The notes under the pieces: generated by a model
What the model saw: the letters and a program-made list of their open reading frames with translations, nothing else
Database searches by the model: none
What the model was told of the DNA's origin: nothing
From: Lysobacterales bacterium CG_4_10_14_3_um_filter_64_11
GTDB lineage: Bacteria; Pseudomonadota; Gammaproteobacteria; Xanthomonadales; Xanthomonadaceae
Length of the DNA: 12,106 nucleotides
Direction: 5' to 3'
NCBI GenBank assembly: GCA_002782905.1
Contig: PFJA01000021.1
Location: 1 to 12,106 of the forward strand
Shown: positions 1-6,452 of the stretch, piece by piece
Layout: each line of letters starts with the position of its first letter
How positions within the stretch are numbered: the first letter of the stretch is position 1
Position numbers and translations under genes: made by a program

Positions 1-728
1 GTTGCCCGTGGGATGTGGCGCAGGATTTTGCCAGCATCGCGCCATACACCATCGAGGAAGCCTACGAGGTGGCCGATGCCATCGATCGCGGCGATTTCGA
101 TGACCTGCGCGATGAATTGGGCGATTTGCTGCTGCAAGTGGTGTTTCACGCGCAAATGGCGAACGAGCAGGGCCGCTTCGATTTTGCCGATGTCGTCACT
201 GCCATTTGCGACAAGATGGAACGCCGGCATCCGCATGTGTTTGCCGATGCGGTGATTGCTGATGTTGCAGCGCAGAGTGTTGCCTGGGAGCAGCACAAGC
301 GCACTGAACGCGCCCAGCACAGCGATGACGACAGTGCATTGGCCGGCATCGCGCGCGGTCTGCCGGAGTGGCAGCGTGCCGGCAAACTGCAAAAGCGCGC
401 GGCGTTAGTCGGCTTTGATTGGCCCAGTGTCGAGCCGGTGCTGGAAAAACTGCACGAAGAAATCGCAGAAGTGCGCGTGGAGTTTGCCAAGGGCCTCGGC
501 CATGACGCGCTCGAAGATGAGATCGGCGACGTACTATTTGTGTGCGTCAACCTTGCCCGCCATGCCAAGGTCGATTTTGGCAACGCCCTGCGCCGTGCCA
601 ATGCCAAGTTCGAGCGTCGCTTCCGCCGCATGGAAGTGCTCGCGGCGGGTGACGGGACGGCACTGGCGCAACTCGATCTGGCGCAGCTCGACGGCTACTG
701 GGAGCGCGCCAAGGCGGAAGAGAAGTAA
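1..728 (+). CDS. mazG: MazG nucleoside triphosphate pyrophosphohydrolase, 5'-truncated by the window edge
   Basis: MazG hydrolyses (d)NTPs to the monophosphate plus pyrophosphate in the cytoplasm, a house-cleaning and stress-response activity. The reading frame is open from the first base. The first complete codons (from base 3) read C-P-W-D, a motif lying near residue 17-20 in full-length MazG, so only about 15-20 N-terminal residues should be missing. The internal GTG at 15 and later starts are not real starts. Two MazG repeats are visible. The first has EEAYEVADAI and, further on, DELGDLLLQVVFHAQM; the second has LHEEIAEVRVEF and EDEIGDVLFVCVNLARH. These acidic EExxE and ExxD clusters bind Mg2+. 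Between the repeats lie the family sequences RRHPHVFAD, LPEWQRAGKLQKRAA and VGFDWP, and near the end FERRFRRME. The TAA stop is at 726-728. Length and motif order match the canonical two-repeat enzyme. It converges on kbl. Identification is very secure. Confidence 0.97.
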   Translation, partial: CPWDVAQDFASIAPYTIEEAYEVADAIDRGDFDDLRDELGDLLLQVVFHAQMANEQGRFDFADVVTAICDKMERRHPHVFADAVIADVAAQSVAWEQHKRTERAQHSDDDSALAGIARGLPEWQRAGKLQKRAALVGFDWPSVEPVLEKLHEEIAEVRVEFAKGLGHDALEDEIGDVLFVCVNLARHAKVDFGNALRRANAKFERRFRRMEVLAAGDGTALAQLDLAQLDGYWERAKAEEK

Positions 729-816
729 CCGCAAGCGCCAGCAATTCCGCCGCAATCCGGGTGTTTTTCGCACGCTCGACGTATGCCGGAGGCGTCGTTT
801 TGGCAGGCTGCCAAGG

Positions 817-840
817 AAACTCTGATCAACTCAGAGTTTT
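817..840. terminator. Candidate bidirectional intrinsic terminator between mazG and kbl
   Basis: A perfect 9-bp stem, AAACTCTGA (817-825) with TCAGAGTTT (831-839), encloses a 5-nt loop and continues to T840. The T-run (837-840) follows a rather AT-rich stem on the plus strand, and the A-run at 817-819 would give a short U-run on the minus strand. It lies 88 bp after mazG and 137 bp after kbl. The stem is weaker and the T-run shorter than in a strong Rho-independent terminator, so confidence is moderate. Confidence 0.45.
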
Positions 841-862
841 CGCAGGCCATGGACGGCCTGCG
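841..862. repeat. Inverted repeat CGCAGGCC / GGCCTGCG
   Basis: An 8-bp perfect stem, 841-848 with 855-862, surrounds a 6-nt loop ATGGAC. It directly abuts the preceding hairpin. GGCC-ATGGAC-GGCC resembles small dispersed palindromes common between genes of GC-rich gammaproteobacteria; that resemblance is from memory and was not checked by search. Confidence 0.5.
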
Positions 863-897
863 CGCGGATCAATAACGCAAGTGATTGATCCAGCCGA

Positions 898-926
898 GCC
901 GAGTCCGGATATGCGCCGGACTCGGC
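898..926. terminator. Strong GC-rich stem-loop downstream of kbl and mazG
   Basis: This is a perfect 11-bp stem, GCCGAGTCCGG (898-908) with CCGGACTCGGC (916-926), and a 7-nt loop ATATGCG. It is the most stable hairpin in the gap and lies 51 bp beyond the kbl stop codon. Neither side has a T-run, so it could be a 3'-end stabilising hairpin or one unit of a dispersed repeat rather than an intrinsic terminator. Confidence 0.4.
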
Positions 927-976
927 GGGTCTGAAAAGTACACGATGGGCGTGTTCAGACCAGCCCTGGCATGGCA

Positions 977-2167
977 TCAGTGAATCACACCCAGTTCGCG
1001 GCCGATCGTGGTAAAGGCGGCAATCGCGTGATCGAGGTGCGCGCGCGTGTGCGCGGCGCTGATCTGGGTGCGGATGCGGGCCTGGCCCTTGGCCACTACC
1101 GGAAAGAAGAAGCCGATCGCGTAGATGCCTTGTTCCAGCAGGCGGGCAGCAAAGCGCTGTGCCAGCGGTGCGTCGTACAGCATCACCGGCACGATCGGGT
1201 GTTCGCCAGGTTTCAGGTCGAAGCCGGCGGCCGCCATGCGCTCTCGGAAATACGTGGTGTTATCGCGCAACCGCGCGCGCAGCTCATCGGCGCTCGCCAG
1301 CATCTCGAACACCTTGCTGCCGGCGGCCACCACATGCGGCGGCAGCGAGTTGGAAAACAGATAGGGCCGTGAGCGCTGGCGCAGCATTTCGATCACTGCG
1401 CTGCTGCCTACCGTGAAACCACCGAGCGCGCCGCCGAGCGCCTTGCCGAGGGTGCCGGTGATCAGGTCGATGCGATCCAGTACGCCGTGCACTTCGGCTG
1501 AGCCGCGGCCGCTGGCACCGAGGAAGCCGGTGGCGTGGCATTCGTCGATATGAACCAGGGCGCCATAGCGTGCGGCCAGCGCGGTGATGTCATCGAGCGG
1601 GGCGATGAAGCCATCCATCGAGAACACACCGTCGCTGGTGATCAGGATGTCGCGCACGCCGTCGCCGCGCGCCTGCTTGAGCTGCGCTTCCAGATCGGCC
1701 ATGTCGCAATTGGCGTAGCGATAGCGTTTCGCCTTGCACAGGCGCACGCCGTCGATGATCGATGCGTGATTCAGCGCATCGGAAATGATCGCGTCGTTTT
1801 CGCCGAGCAGGGGTTCGAACAGGCCGCCATTGGCGTCGAAACAGGCGGCATAGAGGATGGCGTCGTCCTTGCCGAAAAAGGCAGCGATGCGCTGCTCCAG
1901 TTGCTTGTGCAAATCCTGGGTGCCGCAAATGAAACGCACCGAGGCCATGCCAAAGCCATGGCTGTCGAGCGCGTCCTTGGCGGCAGCGATCACCTCGCGA
2001 TGATCGGCCAGGCCGAGATAGTTGTTGGCGCAGAAATTGAGTACGCGGCGGCCATCGGTGAGCTGGATTTCGGCCGATTGCGGGCTGCTGATGATGCGCT
2101 CGCTCTTGAACAGGCCCTGTTCGCGGATCGCTTCAAGTTCGTCGGCAATGCGTTGGTTGAGGCTCAC
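977..2167 (-). CDS. kbl: 2-amino-3-ketobutyrate CoA ligase (glycine C-acetyltransferase)
   Basis: This PLP-dependent enzyme cleaves 2-amino-3-ketobutyrate with CoA to glycine and acetyl-CoA, the second step of threonine degradation after Tdh. The 396 residues match the roughly 398-residue E. coli enzyme and align with it at an offset of two. The PLP-lysine motif GTLGKALGG puts the Schiff-base lysine at K242. HIDECHATG supplies D208 (pyridine nitrogen) and H211, and H134 in LNHASIIDG stacks on the cofactor. NFCANNYLGLADH and SVRFICGTQDLHKQLE are also typical. The start is GTG, preceded by AGGAG with about 6 nt spacing (in 2168-2180); a nearby ATG is out of frame. It is the last gene of the tdh-redoxin-kbl group, 75 bp after the redoxin gene. 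Assignment over other alpha-oxoamine synthases (BioF, HemA, SPT) rests on overall similarity plus the linked tdh. Confidence 0.97.
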   Translation of the reverse strand: MSLNQRIADELEAIREQGLFKSERIISSPQSAEIQLTDGRRVLNFCANNYLGLADHREVIAAAKDALDSHGFGMASVRFICGTQDLHKQLEQRIAAFFGKDDAILYAACFDANGGLFEPLLGENDAIISDALNHASIIDGVRLCKAKRYRYANCDMADLEAQLKQARGDGVRDILITSDGVFSMDGFIAPLDDITALAARYGALVHIDECHATGFLGASGRGSAEVHGVLDRIDLITGTLGKALGGALGGFTVGSSAVIEMLRQRSRPYLFSNSLPPHVVAAGSKVFEMLASADELRARLRDNTTYFRERMAAAGFDLKPGEHPIVPVMLYDAPLAQRFAARLLEQGIYAIGFFFPVVAKGQARIRTQISAAHTRAHLDHAIAAFTTIGRELGVIH

Positions 2168-2198
2168 AACATCTCCTGATACGAGGCGGCTTGTCGCC

Positions 2199-2224
2199 CG
2201 GATTGGCCCGCAGCGCGCAATCCG
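2199..2224. other. Intercistronic hairpin between redoxin gene and kbl
   Basis: CGGATTG (2199-2205) pairs perfectly with CAATCCG (2218-2224) across a 12-nt GC-rich loop, and overlaps the 12-bp palindrome CCGCGGCCGCGG (2222-2233). It falls in the 75-bp gap before kbl, and kbl has its own good Shine-Dalgarno. It could attenuate or process the transcript, but nothing in the sequence proves a role. Confidence 0.3.
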
Positions 2225-2242
2225 CGGCCGCGGCGTGATGGG

Positions 2243-3103
2243 TCAATGTGCTGGCGCCAGCCCGAGCCGGTCGATCACTTCGATAAAGGTATCGGGCTCC
2301 GGCCGCAGCCGGTAATTGTCGGTCAGATGGTTCCACGCGATACGGCCCTCGCGATCGACCAGCAGCACCGTTGGCAGCACGGTATCGCGGTGGTAACCCA
2401 GCGCCTGCAAGCCCATCGGCAAGCCGTCGGGGGCAGCGATGCCGAGTGCCTTGGCGGCGGCGCTGTCGTCATCGACCAGAAACTGCATCGGCGCATCAAA
2501 GCGCGCGGAAAGTTCCTTGCTGTGTTGCTGCGGCTGCGGGCTGACCAGCAACACCTGCACGCCGCGCTGCGCCAATTCGCGGTAGCGCGCCGCGATCTCC
2601 TGAATCTGCGCCATGCACAGCGGGCACCAGTTGCCGCGATAAAACAACAGCAACGTCACCTTGCCGCGCAGGCTGGCACTGTCGAGCACGCCGCCGTCAG
2701 CGGTTTTCAGGGTGAATGAAGGCAGTGCTTTGCCGACCGCCAGCGTGTTGCGGTCGCGCCCGACGAAACGCGAATACCAGTACACGTAAGCGATGCAGCC
2801 ATCAAAACCGATGACCAGCGCATAGCCCAGTGGCAGCAGGGGGCCACCGCGCAGCGCGGCAAACAGGGCAAGGGCGGCACCCATTGCGGTAAGCACCTGG
2901 ATGCTGCGCAACCCGGCCGAGGTGCGCGCCGCCTTGCCGCGCATCAGCCAGGCGAAAAATCCCAGAAAGCTGCCGGTCGCCAACAGTGAGCCGGCCCAGG
3001 CCAGGCGTGCGATATCGCTGTCAGCGCCAAGCAGTGCGACGATGGCGTGCACGCTGGATGCCGTCAGCGCCAGCAGCAGCAGGGTAATGAAACGTGATTT
3101 CAT
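2243..3103 (-). CDS. Membrane-anchored peroxiredoxin/thioredoxin-like protein (AhpC/TSA superfamily)
   Basis: A 286-residue protein with a membrane domain followed by a redoxin domain. About four hydrophobic segments are visible near residues 5-25, 35-54, 68-86 and 90-111. A thioredoxin-fold domain follows from about 125 (GKALPSFTLKTADGGVLDSASLRGK). Its redox motif FYRGNWCPLC gives C160 and C163, a CxxC pair in the style of the peroxiredoxin-like family. TVLPTVLLVD (P244) matches the cis-proline loop of thioredoxin folds. The expected activity is thiol-disulfide exchange or peroxide reduction; substrate and the side of the membrane on which it acts cannot be read. ATG start with only a weak upstream GGCGAG. 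It lies 48 bp after tdh and 75 bp before kbl on the same strand, so it is probably co-transcribed with threonine catabolism. Family assignment is firm; physiological role unknown. Confidence 0.85.
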   Translation of the reverse strand: MKSRFITLLLLALTASSVHAIVALLGADSDIARLAWAGSLLATGSFLGFFAWLMRGKAARTSAGLRSIQVLTAMGAALALFAALRGGPLLPLGYALVIGFDGCIAYVYWYSRFVGRDRNTLAVGKALPSFTLKTADGGVLDSASLRGKVTLLLFYRGNWCPLCMAQIQEIAARYRELAQRGVQVLLVSPQPQQHSKELSARFDAPMQFLVDDDSAAAKALGIAAPDGLPMGLQALGYHRDTVLPTVLLVDREGRIAWNHLTDNYRLRPEPDTFIEVIDRLGLAPAH

Positions 3104-3151
3104 GCCGGGTTCTCGCCAGGTCGGTGGTTGGGGCGAATGGTAACGCCGTCA

Positions 3152-4198
3152 TCAGTCCCAGCGACACACCACCTTGCCGCACTGGCCCGACTCCATCAAG
3201 TCGAAGCCGGTCTGGAAGTCGTCGATGGCGATCTGGTGGGTGAGCGCCTTGTGCAGCGGGAAGCCCGAACGCACCAGTTGCGTCATCTTGTACCAGGTCT
3301 CGTACATCTTGCGGCCGTAGATGCCGTGGATGACCAGGCCCTTGAAAATGATCTGATCCCAATCCACGCCAGCGCCTTTCGGCAAAATGCCGAGCAGCGC
3401 CACCTTGCCACCGTGATACATGGCATCGAGCATGTCGTTGAACGCGCCGGGGTTGCCGGACATTTCCATGCCGACATCGAAGCCCTCGATACCGACCTCG
3501 CGCATCACATCCTTGAGCGACTCGCGGGCCACGTTGACGGTGCGGGTGGCGCCCATTTCGCGGGCAAGGTTGAGCCGGTAATCGTTGACGTCGGTGATCA
3601 CCACGTGGCGTGCGCCGATCCACTTGCAGATGCCGGCGGCGATGATGCCGATCGGGCCGGCGCCGGTGATCAGCACGTCCTCGCCGATCACATCGAACTC
3701 CAGCGCGCAATGTGCGGCATTGCCGAATGGGTCGAAGAACGCCGCCAGTTCGGACGCAATCTCGTCCGGGATCGGCCACAGGTTGCTGCTCGGCACCACC
3801 ACATATTCGGCGAACGCACCATTGCGGTTGACACCGATGCCGACCGTGTTCGGACACAGGTGTGGGCGGCCGGCGCGGCAGTTGCGGCAATGCCCGCACA
3901 CCACGTGTCCTTCTGCCGACACCCGTTGCCCCAGCGTATAGCCGGTGACGCCCGGCCCGATTTCGACAATGTTGCCAACAAACTCGTGACCGATCACCAG
4001 CCCCGGTTTGATCGTGCGCTGGCTCCACGCATCCCATTTGTAGATGTGCAGGTCGGTGCCGCAAATTGCGGTCATGTGCAGCTTCACCAGCACCTCATTC
4101 GCACCCGGCTCCGGGCGCGGCACCTGTTGCATCCAGATGCCCTTGGCCGGCTCGCGTTTTACCAGGGCCTTCATCGTTGCTGTCATGGGGGCGTTCAT
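3152..4198 (-). CDS. tdh: L-threonine 3-dehydrogenase, zinc-dependent
   Basis: Tdh oxidises L-threonine to 2-amino-3-ketobutyrate with NAD+, feeding Kbl. The protein is 348 residues against 341 in E. coli, with an 8-residue N-terminal extension before MKALVKRE. Catalytic zinc and proton-relay residues sit in AICGTDLHIY (C46, T48) and GHEF (H71, E72). The structural zinc site is C101, C104, C107 and C115 in CGHCRNCRAGRPHLC. The Rossmann motif GAGPIG (179-184) and ITDVND (D203) indicate NAD+ rather than NADP+. FDPFGNAAHCAL and FKGLVIHGIYGRKMYETWYKM are typical of Tdh. The ATG at 4198 has no strong Shine-Dalgarno; in-frame ATGs at residues 5 and 9 are alternatives, the latter aligning with the E. 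coli start. The first position is kept because a TATAAT box lies just upstream. Head of the tdh-redoxin-kbl group. Confidence 0.97.
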   Translation of the reverse strand: MNAPMTATMKALVKREPAKGIWMQQVPRPEPGANEVLVKLHMTAICGTDLHIYKWDAWSQRTIKPGLVIGHEFVGNIVEIGPGVTGYTLGQRVSAEGHVVCGHCRNCRAGRPHLCPNTVGIGVNRNGAFAEYVVVPSSNLWPIPDEIASELAAFFDPFGNAAHCALEFDVIGEDVLITGAGPIGIIAAGICKWIGARHVVITDVNDYRLNLAREMGATRTVNVARESLKDVMREVGIEGFDVGMEMSGNPGAFNDMLDAMYHGGKVALLGILPKGAGVDWDQIIFKGLVIHGIYGRKMYETWYKMTQLVRSGFPLHKALTHQIAIDDFQTGFDLMESGQCGKVVCRWD

Positions 4199-4221
4199 CC
4201 GCTGGCCGCAGTGGGGGCTGA

Positions 4222-4227
4222 ATTATA
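4222..4227 (-). promoter_or_regulatory. Candidate -10 box of the tdh promoter
   Basis: On the minus strand the 67-bp gap between lpxH and tdh contains a perfect TATAAT. It would place transcription start near 4215 and leave a leader of only about 17 nt before the tdh ATG, consistent with the missing Shine-Dalgarno. No good -35 hexamer is found at 16-18 nt, so an activator may be needed or the match may be chance. If real, tdh can be transcribed independently of lpxH. Confidence 0.45.
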
Positions 4228-4265
4228 GCGCTGTGCCGAGTCCGTCCACGGCATGCTGGCGTGCT

Positions 4266-5000
4266 TCACACAAACGGCAAACTGTGCAGGCCGGCTTCGC
4301 CGTCGGCGGCGATACGCAACAGCGAACCCTGCTGGTACCAATCGCCCAGTACGACGCGTTGCCCGGCATCGGCTGCCGATATCGGGCGATGCATTGCCGG
4401 GCGATGGGTATGACCGTGGATCAGACGCTTGACGCCGAAACGCGCGAACCAGCGCGCCACGGTTTCAGGGTTGACGTCGGTAATCGCATCGTCGATGCCG
4501 TTCTGATGCAGCTGGCTGGCAGCGCGCGCTTGCGCGGCAAACGCCGCACGCGCGTGCAACGGCTGCGCGAGAAATGCCGCTTGCCACGCGGGCGCGCGCA
4601 CGCGCTGGCGGAACTGCTGATAGGCCACATCGTCGCTGCACAGCAGGTCGCCATGCGAAAGCAGGGTAGACACGCCATACAGGTCGATCACGCACGGGTC
4701 GGGCAGCAGACGCATGCCGCAGCGACGGGCGTATGCGGGGCCGAGCAGAAAATCGCGGTTGCCGCGCAGAAAGCAGACCGCCGTACCGCCTGTGGTCACG
4801 GCGTGCAATGCCTTTGCCACCGTATCGGCGAGCGCTGCATCGTCATCATCGCCGAGCCACACTTCAAACAAATCGCCGAGGATATACAGCGCATCGGCCG
4901 CGCCCGCGTTGGCGGCGAGGAAGTCGATGAATGCCGCAGTAGCCTGCGGCCGGCCGCCATCCAGATGCAGGTCGGACACGAACAGTGTGTGCGCGCTCAT
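4266..5000 (-). CDS. lpxH: UDP-2,3-diacylglucosamine diphosphatase LpxH
   Basis: LpxH removes UMP from UDP-2,3-diacylglucosamine to give lipid X, the fourth step of lipid A synthesis, acting at the cytoplasmic face of the inner membrane with Mn2+. At 244 residues it has normal length. The calcineurin-like metallophosphatase blocks are complete: DLHL (D10, H12), GDLFEVW (D43), GNRDF (N81, R82, D83), SHGD (H116, D118) and GHTH (H195, H197). The ATG at 5000 overlaps the TGA of the prolyl isomerase gene by 4 nt (ATGA) and has no clear ribosome-binding site, so translational coupling is likely. A cyclophilin gene next to lpxH is also found in E. coli (ppiB-lpxH). Its presence shows a lipid A-containing Gram-negative envelope. 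Confidence 0.97.
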   Translation of the reverse strand: MSAHTLFVSDLHLDGGRPQATAAFIDFLAANAGAADALYILGDLFEVWLGDDDDAALADTVAKALHAVTTGGTAVCFLRGNRDFLLGPAYARRCGMRLLPDPCVIDLYGVSTLLSHGDLLCSDDVAYQQFRQRVRAPAWQAAFLAQPLHARAAFAAQARAASQLHQNGIDDAITDVNPETVARWFARFGVKRLIHGHTHRPAMHRPISAADAGQRVVLGDWYQQGSLLRIAADGEAGLHSLPFV

Positions 5001-5614
5001 TGCTGCGCTGCTGCCAGCACCTCGATGCGTTCGATCACGATCGGTGTCACCGGCACGTCGCGCGGCAGCGGGTCCTGCGCCTGGGTCGGCACCAGCCGGA
5101 TGCGATCCACCACATCCATGCCCGAGACCACCTTGCCGAATACCGCAAAGCCCTTGGTGAAATCGCTGCTGTCGGAGCTGTAATCAAAACGCGGGTTATC
5201 GACCACGTTGATGAAAAACTGCGCCGTTGCCGAGTCGGCCGCACTGGGTGCGCGTGCCGCAGCGACCGTGCCGCGCAGATTGGACAGGCCATTGTTCGAC
5301 TCCAGCGCAAATGGAGCGTGGGTCGGCTTGGCTTGCAGGTCCACCGTGTAGGCGCCGCCCTGAATCAGCAGATTGTCAATGACGCGATGCACGATGGTGC
5401 CGTTGTAAAAGCCTTCACGCACGTAGCCAAGAAAGTTTTCGACCGTTGCCGGTGCCTTGTCCGGCGCCAGTTCGATCACGATCTCGCCCATGCTGGTGTG
5501 CACGGTCACCCGCGGCGCGGGCGCCGCCGTTGGCAACGCCACGGCGACAGGTTGCGCAGTGGCAGCAGATGCACAGACCAACATGACGCAAGCGAACCAG
5601 TGATGTGCAGACAT
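4997..5614 (-). CDS. Secreted cyclophilin-type peptidyl-prolyl cis-trans isomerase
   Basis: A 205-residue rotamase that isomerises X-Pro bonds to assist folding, here probably in the periplasm. The frame is open further upstream, but ATG 5614 is chosen because GGAG lies 8 nt before it and because it opens a signal peptide: hydrophobic WFACVMLVCASAATA with likely cleavage after A20. The cyclophilin domain runs from about 36: VTVHTSMGEIVIELAPDKAPATVENF, then VHRVIDNLLIQGG with the catalytic arginine at R77, AQFFINVVDN (F133, F134) and FAVFGKVVSGMDVVD. It has PpiA-like layout with an exported N-terminus, whereas the E. coli lpxH neighbour PpiB is cytoplasmic. The stop overlaps the lpxH start by 4 nt. 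It diverges from the DUF4399 gene across a 120-bp shared promoter region. Confidence 0.93.
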   Translation of the reverse strand: MSAHHWFACVMLVCASAATAQPVAVALPTAAPAPRVTVHTSMGEIVIELAPDKAPATVENFLGYVREGFYNGTIVHRVIDNLLIQGGAYTVDLQAKPTHAPFALESNNGLSNLRGTVAAARAPSAADSATAQFFINVVDNPRFDYSSDSSDFTKGFAVFGKVVSGMDVVDRIRLVPTQAQDPLPRDVPVTPIVIERIEVLAAAQQ

Positions 5615-5648
5615 TCGAACGCTCCAAAAGCTTCCAGCAATGCTGGCC

Positions 5649-5654
5649 ATTATC
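5649..5654 (-). promoter_or_regulatory. Candidate -10 box for the prolyl isomerase-lpxH operon
   Basis: The minus strand reads GATAAT here (5/6 match to TATAAT), about 35 bp before the ATG, predicting a short leader that contains the GGAG ribosome-binding site. The sequence 17 nt upstream (TGCAAA) is a poor -35 match. Position in the divergent intergenic region is the main support. Confidence 0.35.
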
Positions 5655-5701
5655 GCCCCGCAATGGGTCTGTTTGCACACGGTGTGGCGCGTTGCTGGCG
5701 T

Positions 5702-5707
5702 TATGAT
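5702..5707 (+). promoter_or_regulatory. Candidate -10 box for the DUF4399 gene
   Basis: TATGAT (5/6 match to TATAAT) lies 27 bp before the ATG and 15 bp before the AGGAGA ribosome-binding site. TTGCAC at 5673-5678 is too far away (23 nt) to be an ideal -35 partner. This is a guess based on position and the single hexamer. Confidence 0.3.
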
Positions 5708-5734
5708 GGTGCTTTCTCGCCCAGGAGACGCGTC

Positions 5735-6160
5735 ATGCGCTTTTTTATCCCGGTTTTGCTCGCCGCCTTGCTTTCGCCGCTTGCCGCGCAGGCCGATGGC
5801 CTGCCGCGCAGCGCAGCACCCGCTGCTGCCGAGGTCTATTTCATTGCGCCGCTGGATGGTGCAACGGTTGGCAGCGAGGTGTTGGTGCAATTCGGGCTCA
5901 AGGGCATGGGCGTGGCCCCGGCCGGTACCGCGCTGGCCAACACCGGACATCATCACCTGTTGATCGATACCGGGTTGCCGGCGCTCGATCAGCCGGTGCC
6001 CGCCGACGCGCAGCATGTACATTTTGGCAAGGGTCAGACCGAAACCACGATTACCCTGAGCCCCGGCACGCACACCTTGCAGTTGTTGCTGGCAGATCAG
6101 AACCACATCCCGCATGTGCCGGCGGTGGTATCGAAGGCGATCACCATTACCGTGAAATAG
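5735..6160 (+). CDS. Exported DUF4399 domain protein
   Basis: A 141-residue protein with a classical signal peptide, MRFFIPVLLAALLSPLAAQA, probably cleaved after residue 20. The start is fixed by AGGAGA at 5723-5728, 6 nt before the ATG; the longer open frame upstream runs through the promoter region and the divergent gene. The mature part matches DUF4399: VYFIAPLDGATVGSEVLVQFGLKGMGVAPAG, then the His-rich GHHHLLIDT (H72-H74), PLDQPVP-like spacing, HFGKGQTETTITLSPGTHTLQLLLAD and NHIPHVPAVVSK. The pattern suggests a small periplasmic beta-sandwich with conserved histidines (H72-74, H94, H96, H124, H127) that could bind metal, but no function is established for the family. It stands alone, diverging from the prolyl isomerase gene. 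Confidence 0.85.
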   Translation: MRFFIPVLLAALLSPLAAQADGLPRSAAPAAAEVYFIAPLDGATVGSEVLVQFGLKGMGVAPAGTALANTGHHHLLIDTGLPALDQPVPADAQHVHFGKGQTETTITLSPGTHTLQLLLADQNHIPHVPAVVSKAITITVK

Positions 6161-6452
6161 CCTTCCTCCCGCCGCGCTGACAGGTCGCAGGGGGCTTCGC
6201 AGGGCACAACACCGTTCACTGTGGGGGTGGCGTAGCTTCGGCAACGTTTGCCCTCGCTGCGATCAGTCAAGCCCGACGGGCTGCCGGGCATGCCAGCCGC
6301 GTGTCGGTTGTTGCGCTTTGTTCATGCGGGCTTGCGAATGACTACGGCATCCTGCGTCTGCGAGGGCGCACGATAAACGCGCTTGGACAGGCGCTGAAAC
6401 TCCATCGTCTGCCCGCGGTCGGAGCAGGATCATCAATGGTGAGGCAATGAAC
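6161..6452. other. Intergenic region upstream of the envelope gene cluster
   Basis: About 290 bp with no convincing gene. It must hold the 3' end of the DUF4399 transcript and the promoter of the four-gene cluster, but no good -35/-10 pair was found. Two small perfect hairpins are present: GGCAA-CGT-TTGCC (6240-6252) and AGCCC-GAC-GGGCT (6270-6282). Neither is followed by a T-run. A short GTGAGG at 6439-6444 is the ribosome-binding site of the next gene. Confidence 0.5.

Larger units (their letters stand above)
729..976. other. Palindrome-dense intergenic region between convergent mazG and kbl
   Basis: No credible gene is present. From 800 to 926 there are five perfect inverted repeats almost end to end: 800-814 (TTGGCAG, one central base, CTGCCAA), 817-839, 841-862, 866-891 (GGATCAAT / ATTGATCC around a 10-nt loop) and 898-926. 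As it lies between two gene 3' ends, the natural reading is transcription termination and/or 3'-end mRNA protection for both genes. Only the 817-840 hairpin carries a T-run, so the rest may be a composite dispersed intergenic repeat. The stems are read directly from the sequence; the role is inferred. Confidence 0.7.

Noticed and set aside
3128..4228. 366-codon plus-strand frame antisense to tdh
   Set aside because: A shadow frame without family features. The minus strand encodes an unmistakable threonine dehydrogenase.
4985..5734. Upstream extension of the DUF4399 reading frame
   Set aside because: It runs antisense through the prolyl isomerase gene. The ATG at 5735 has an ideal AGGAGA and opens a signal peptide.
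5615..6244. Upstream extension of the prolyl isomerase reading frame
   Set aside because: It crosses the divergent promoter region and the DUF4399 gene. The ATG at 5614 has GGAG at the right distance and starts a signal peptide.
6447..6452. ATG at 6447 as the start of the lipoprotein gene
   Set aside because: The GAGG ribosome-binding site ends only 2 nt before it; the ATG at 6453 has 8-nt spacing. The difference is two residues and does not affect the call.
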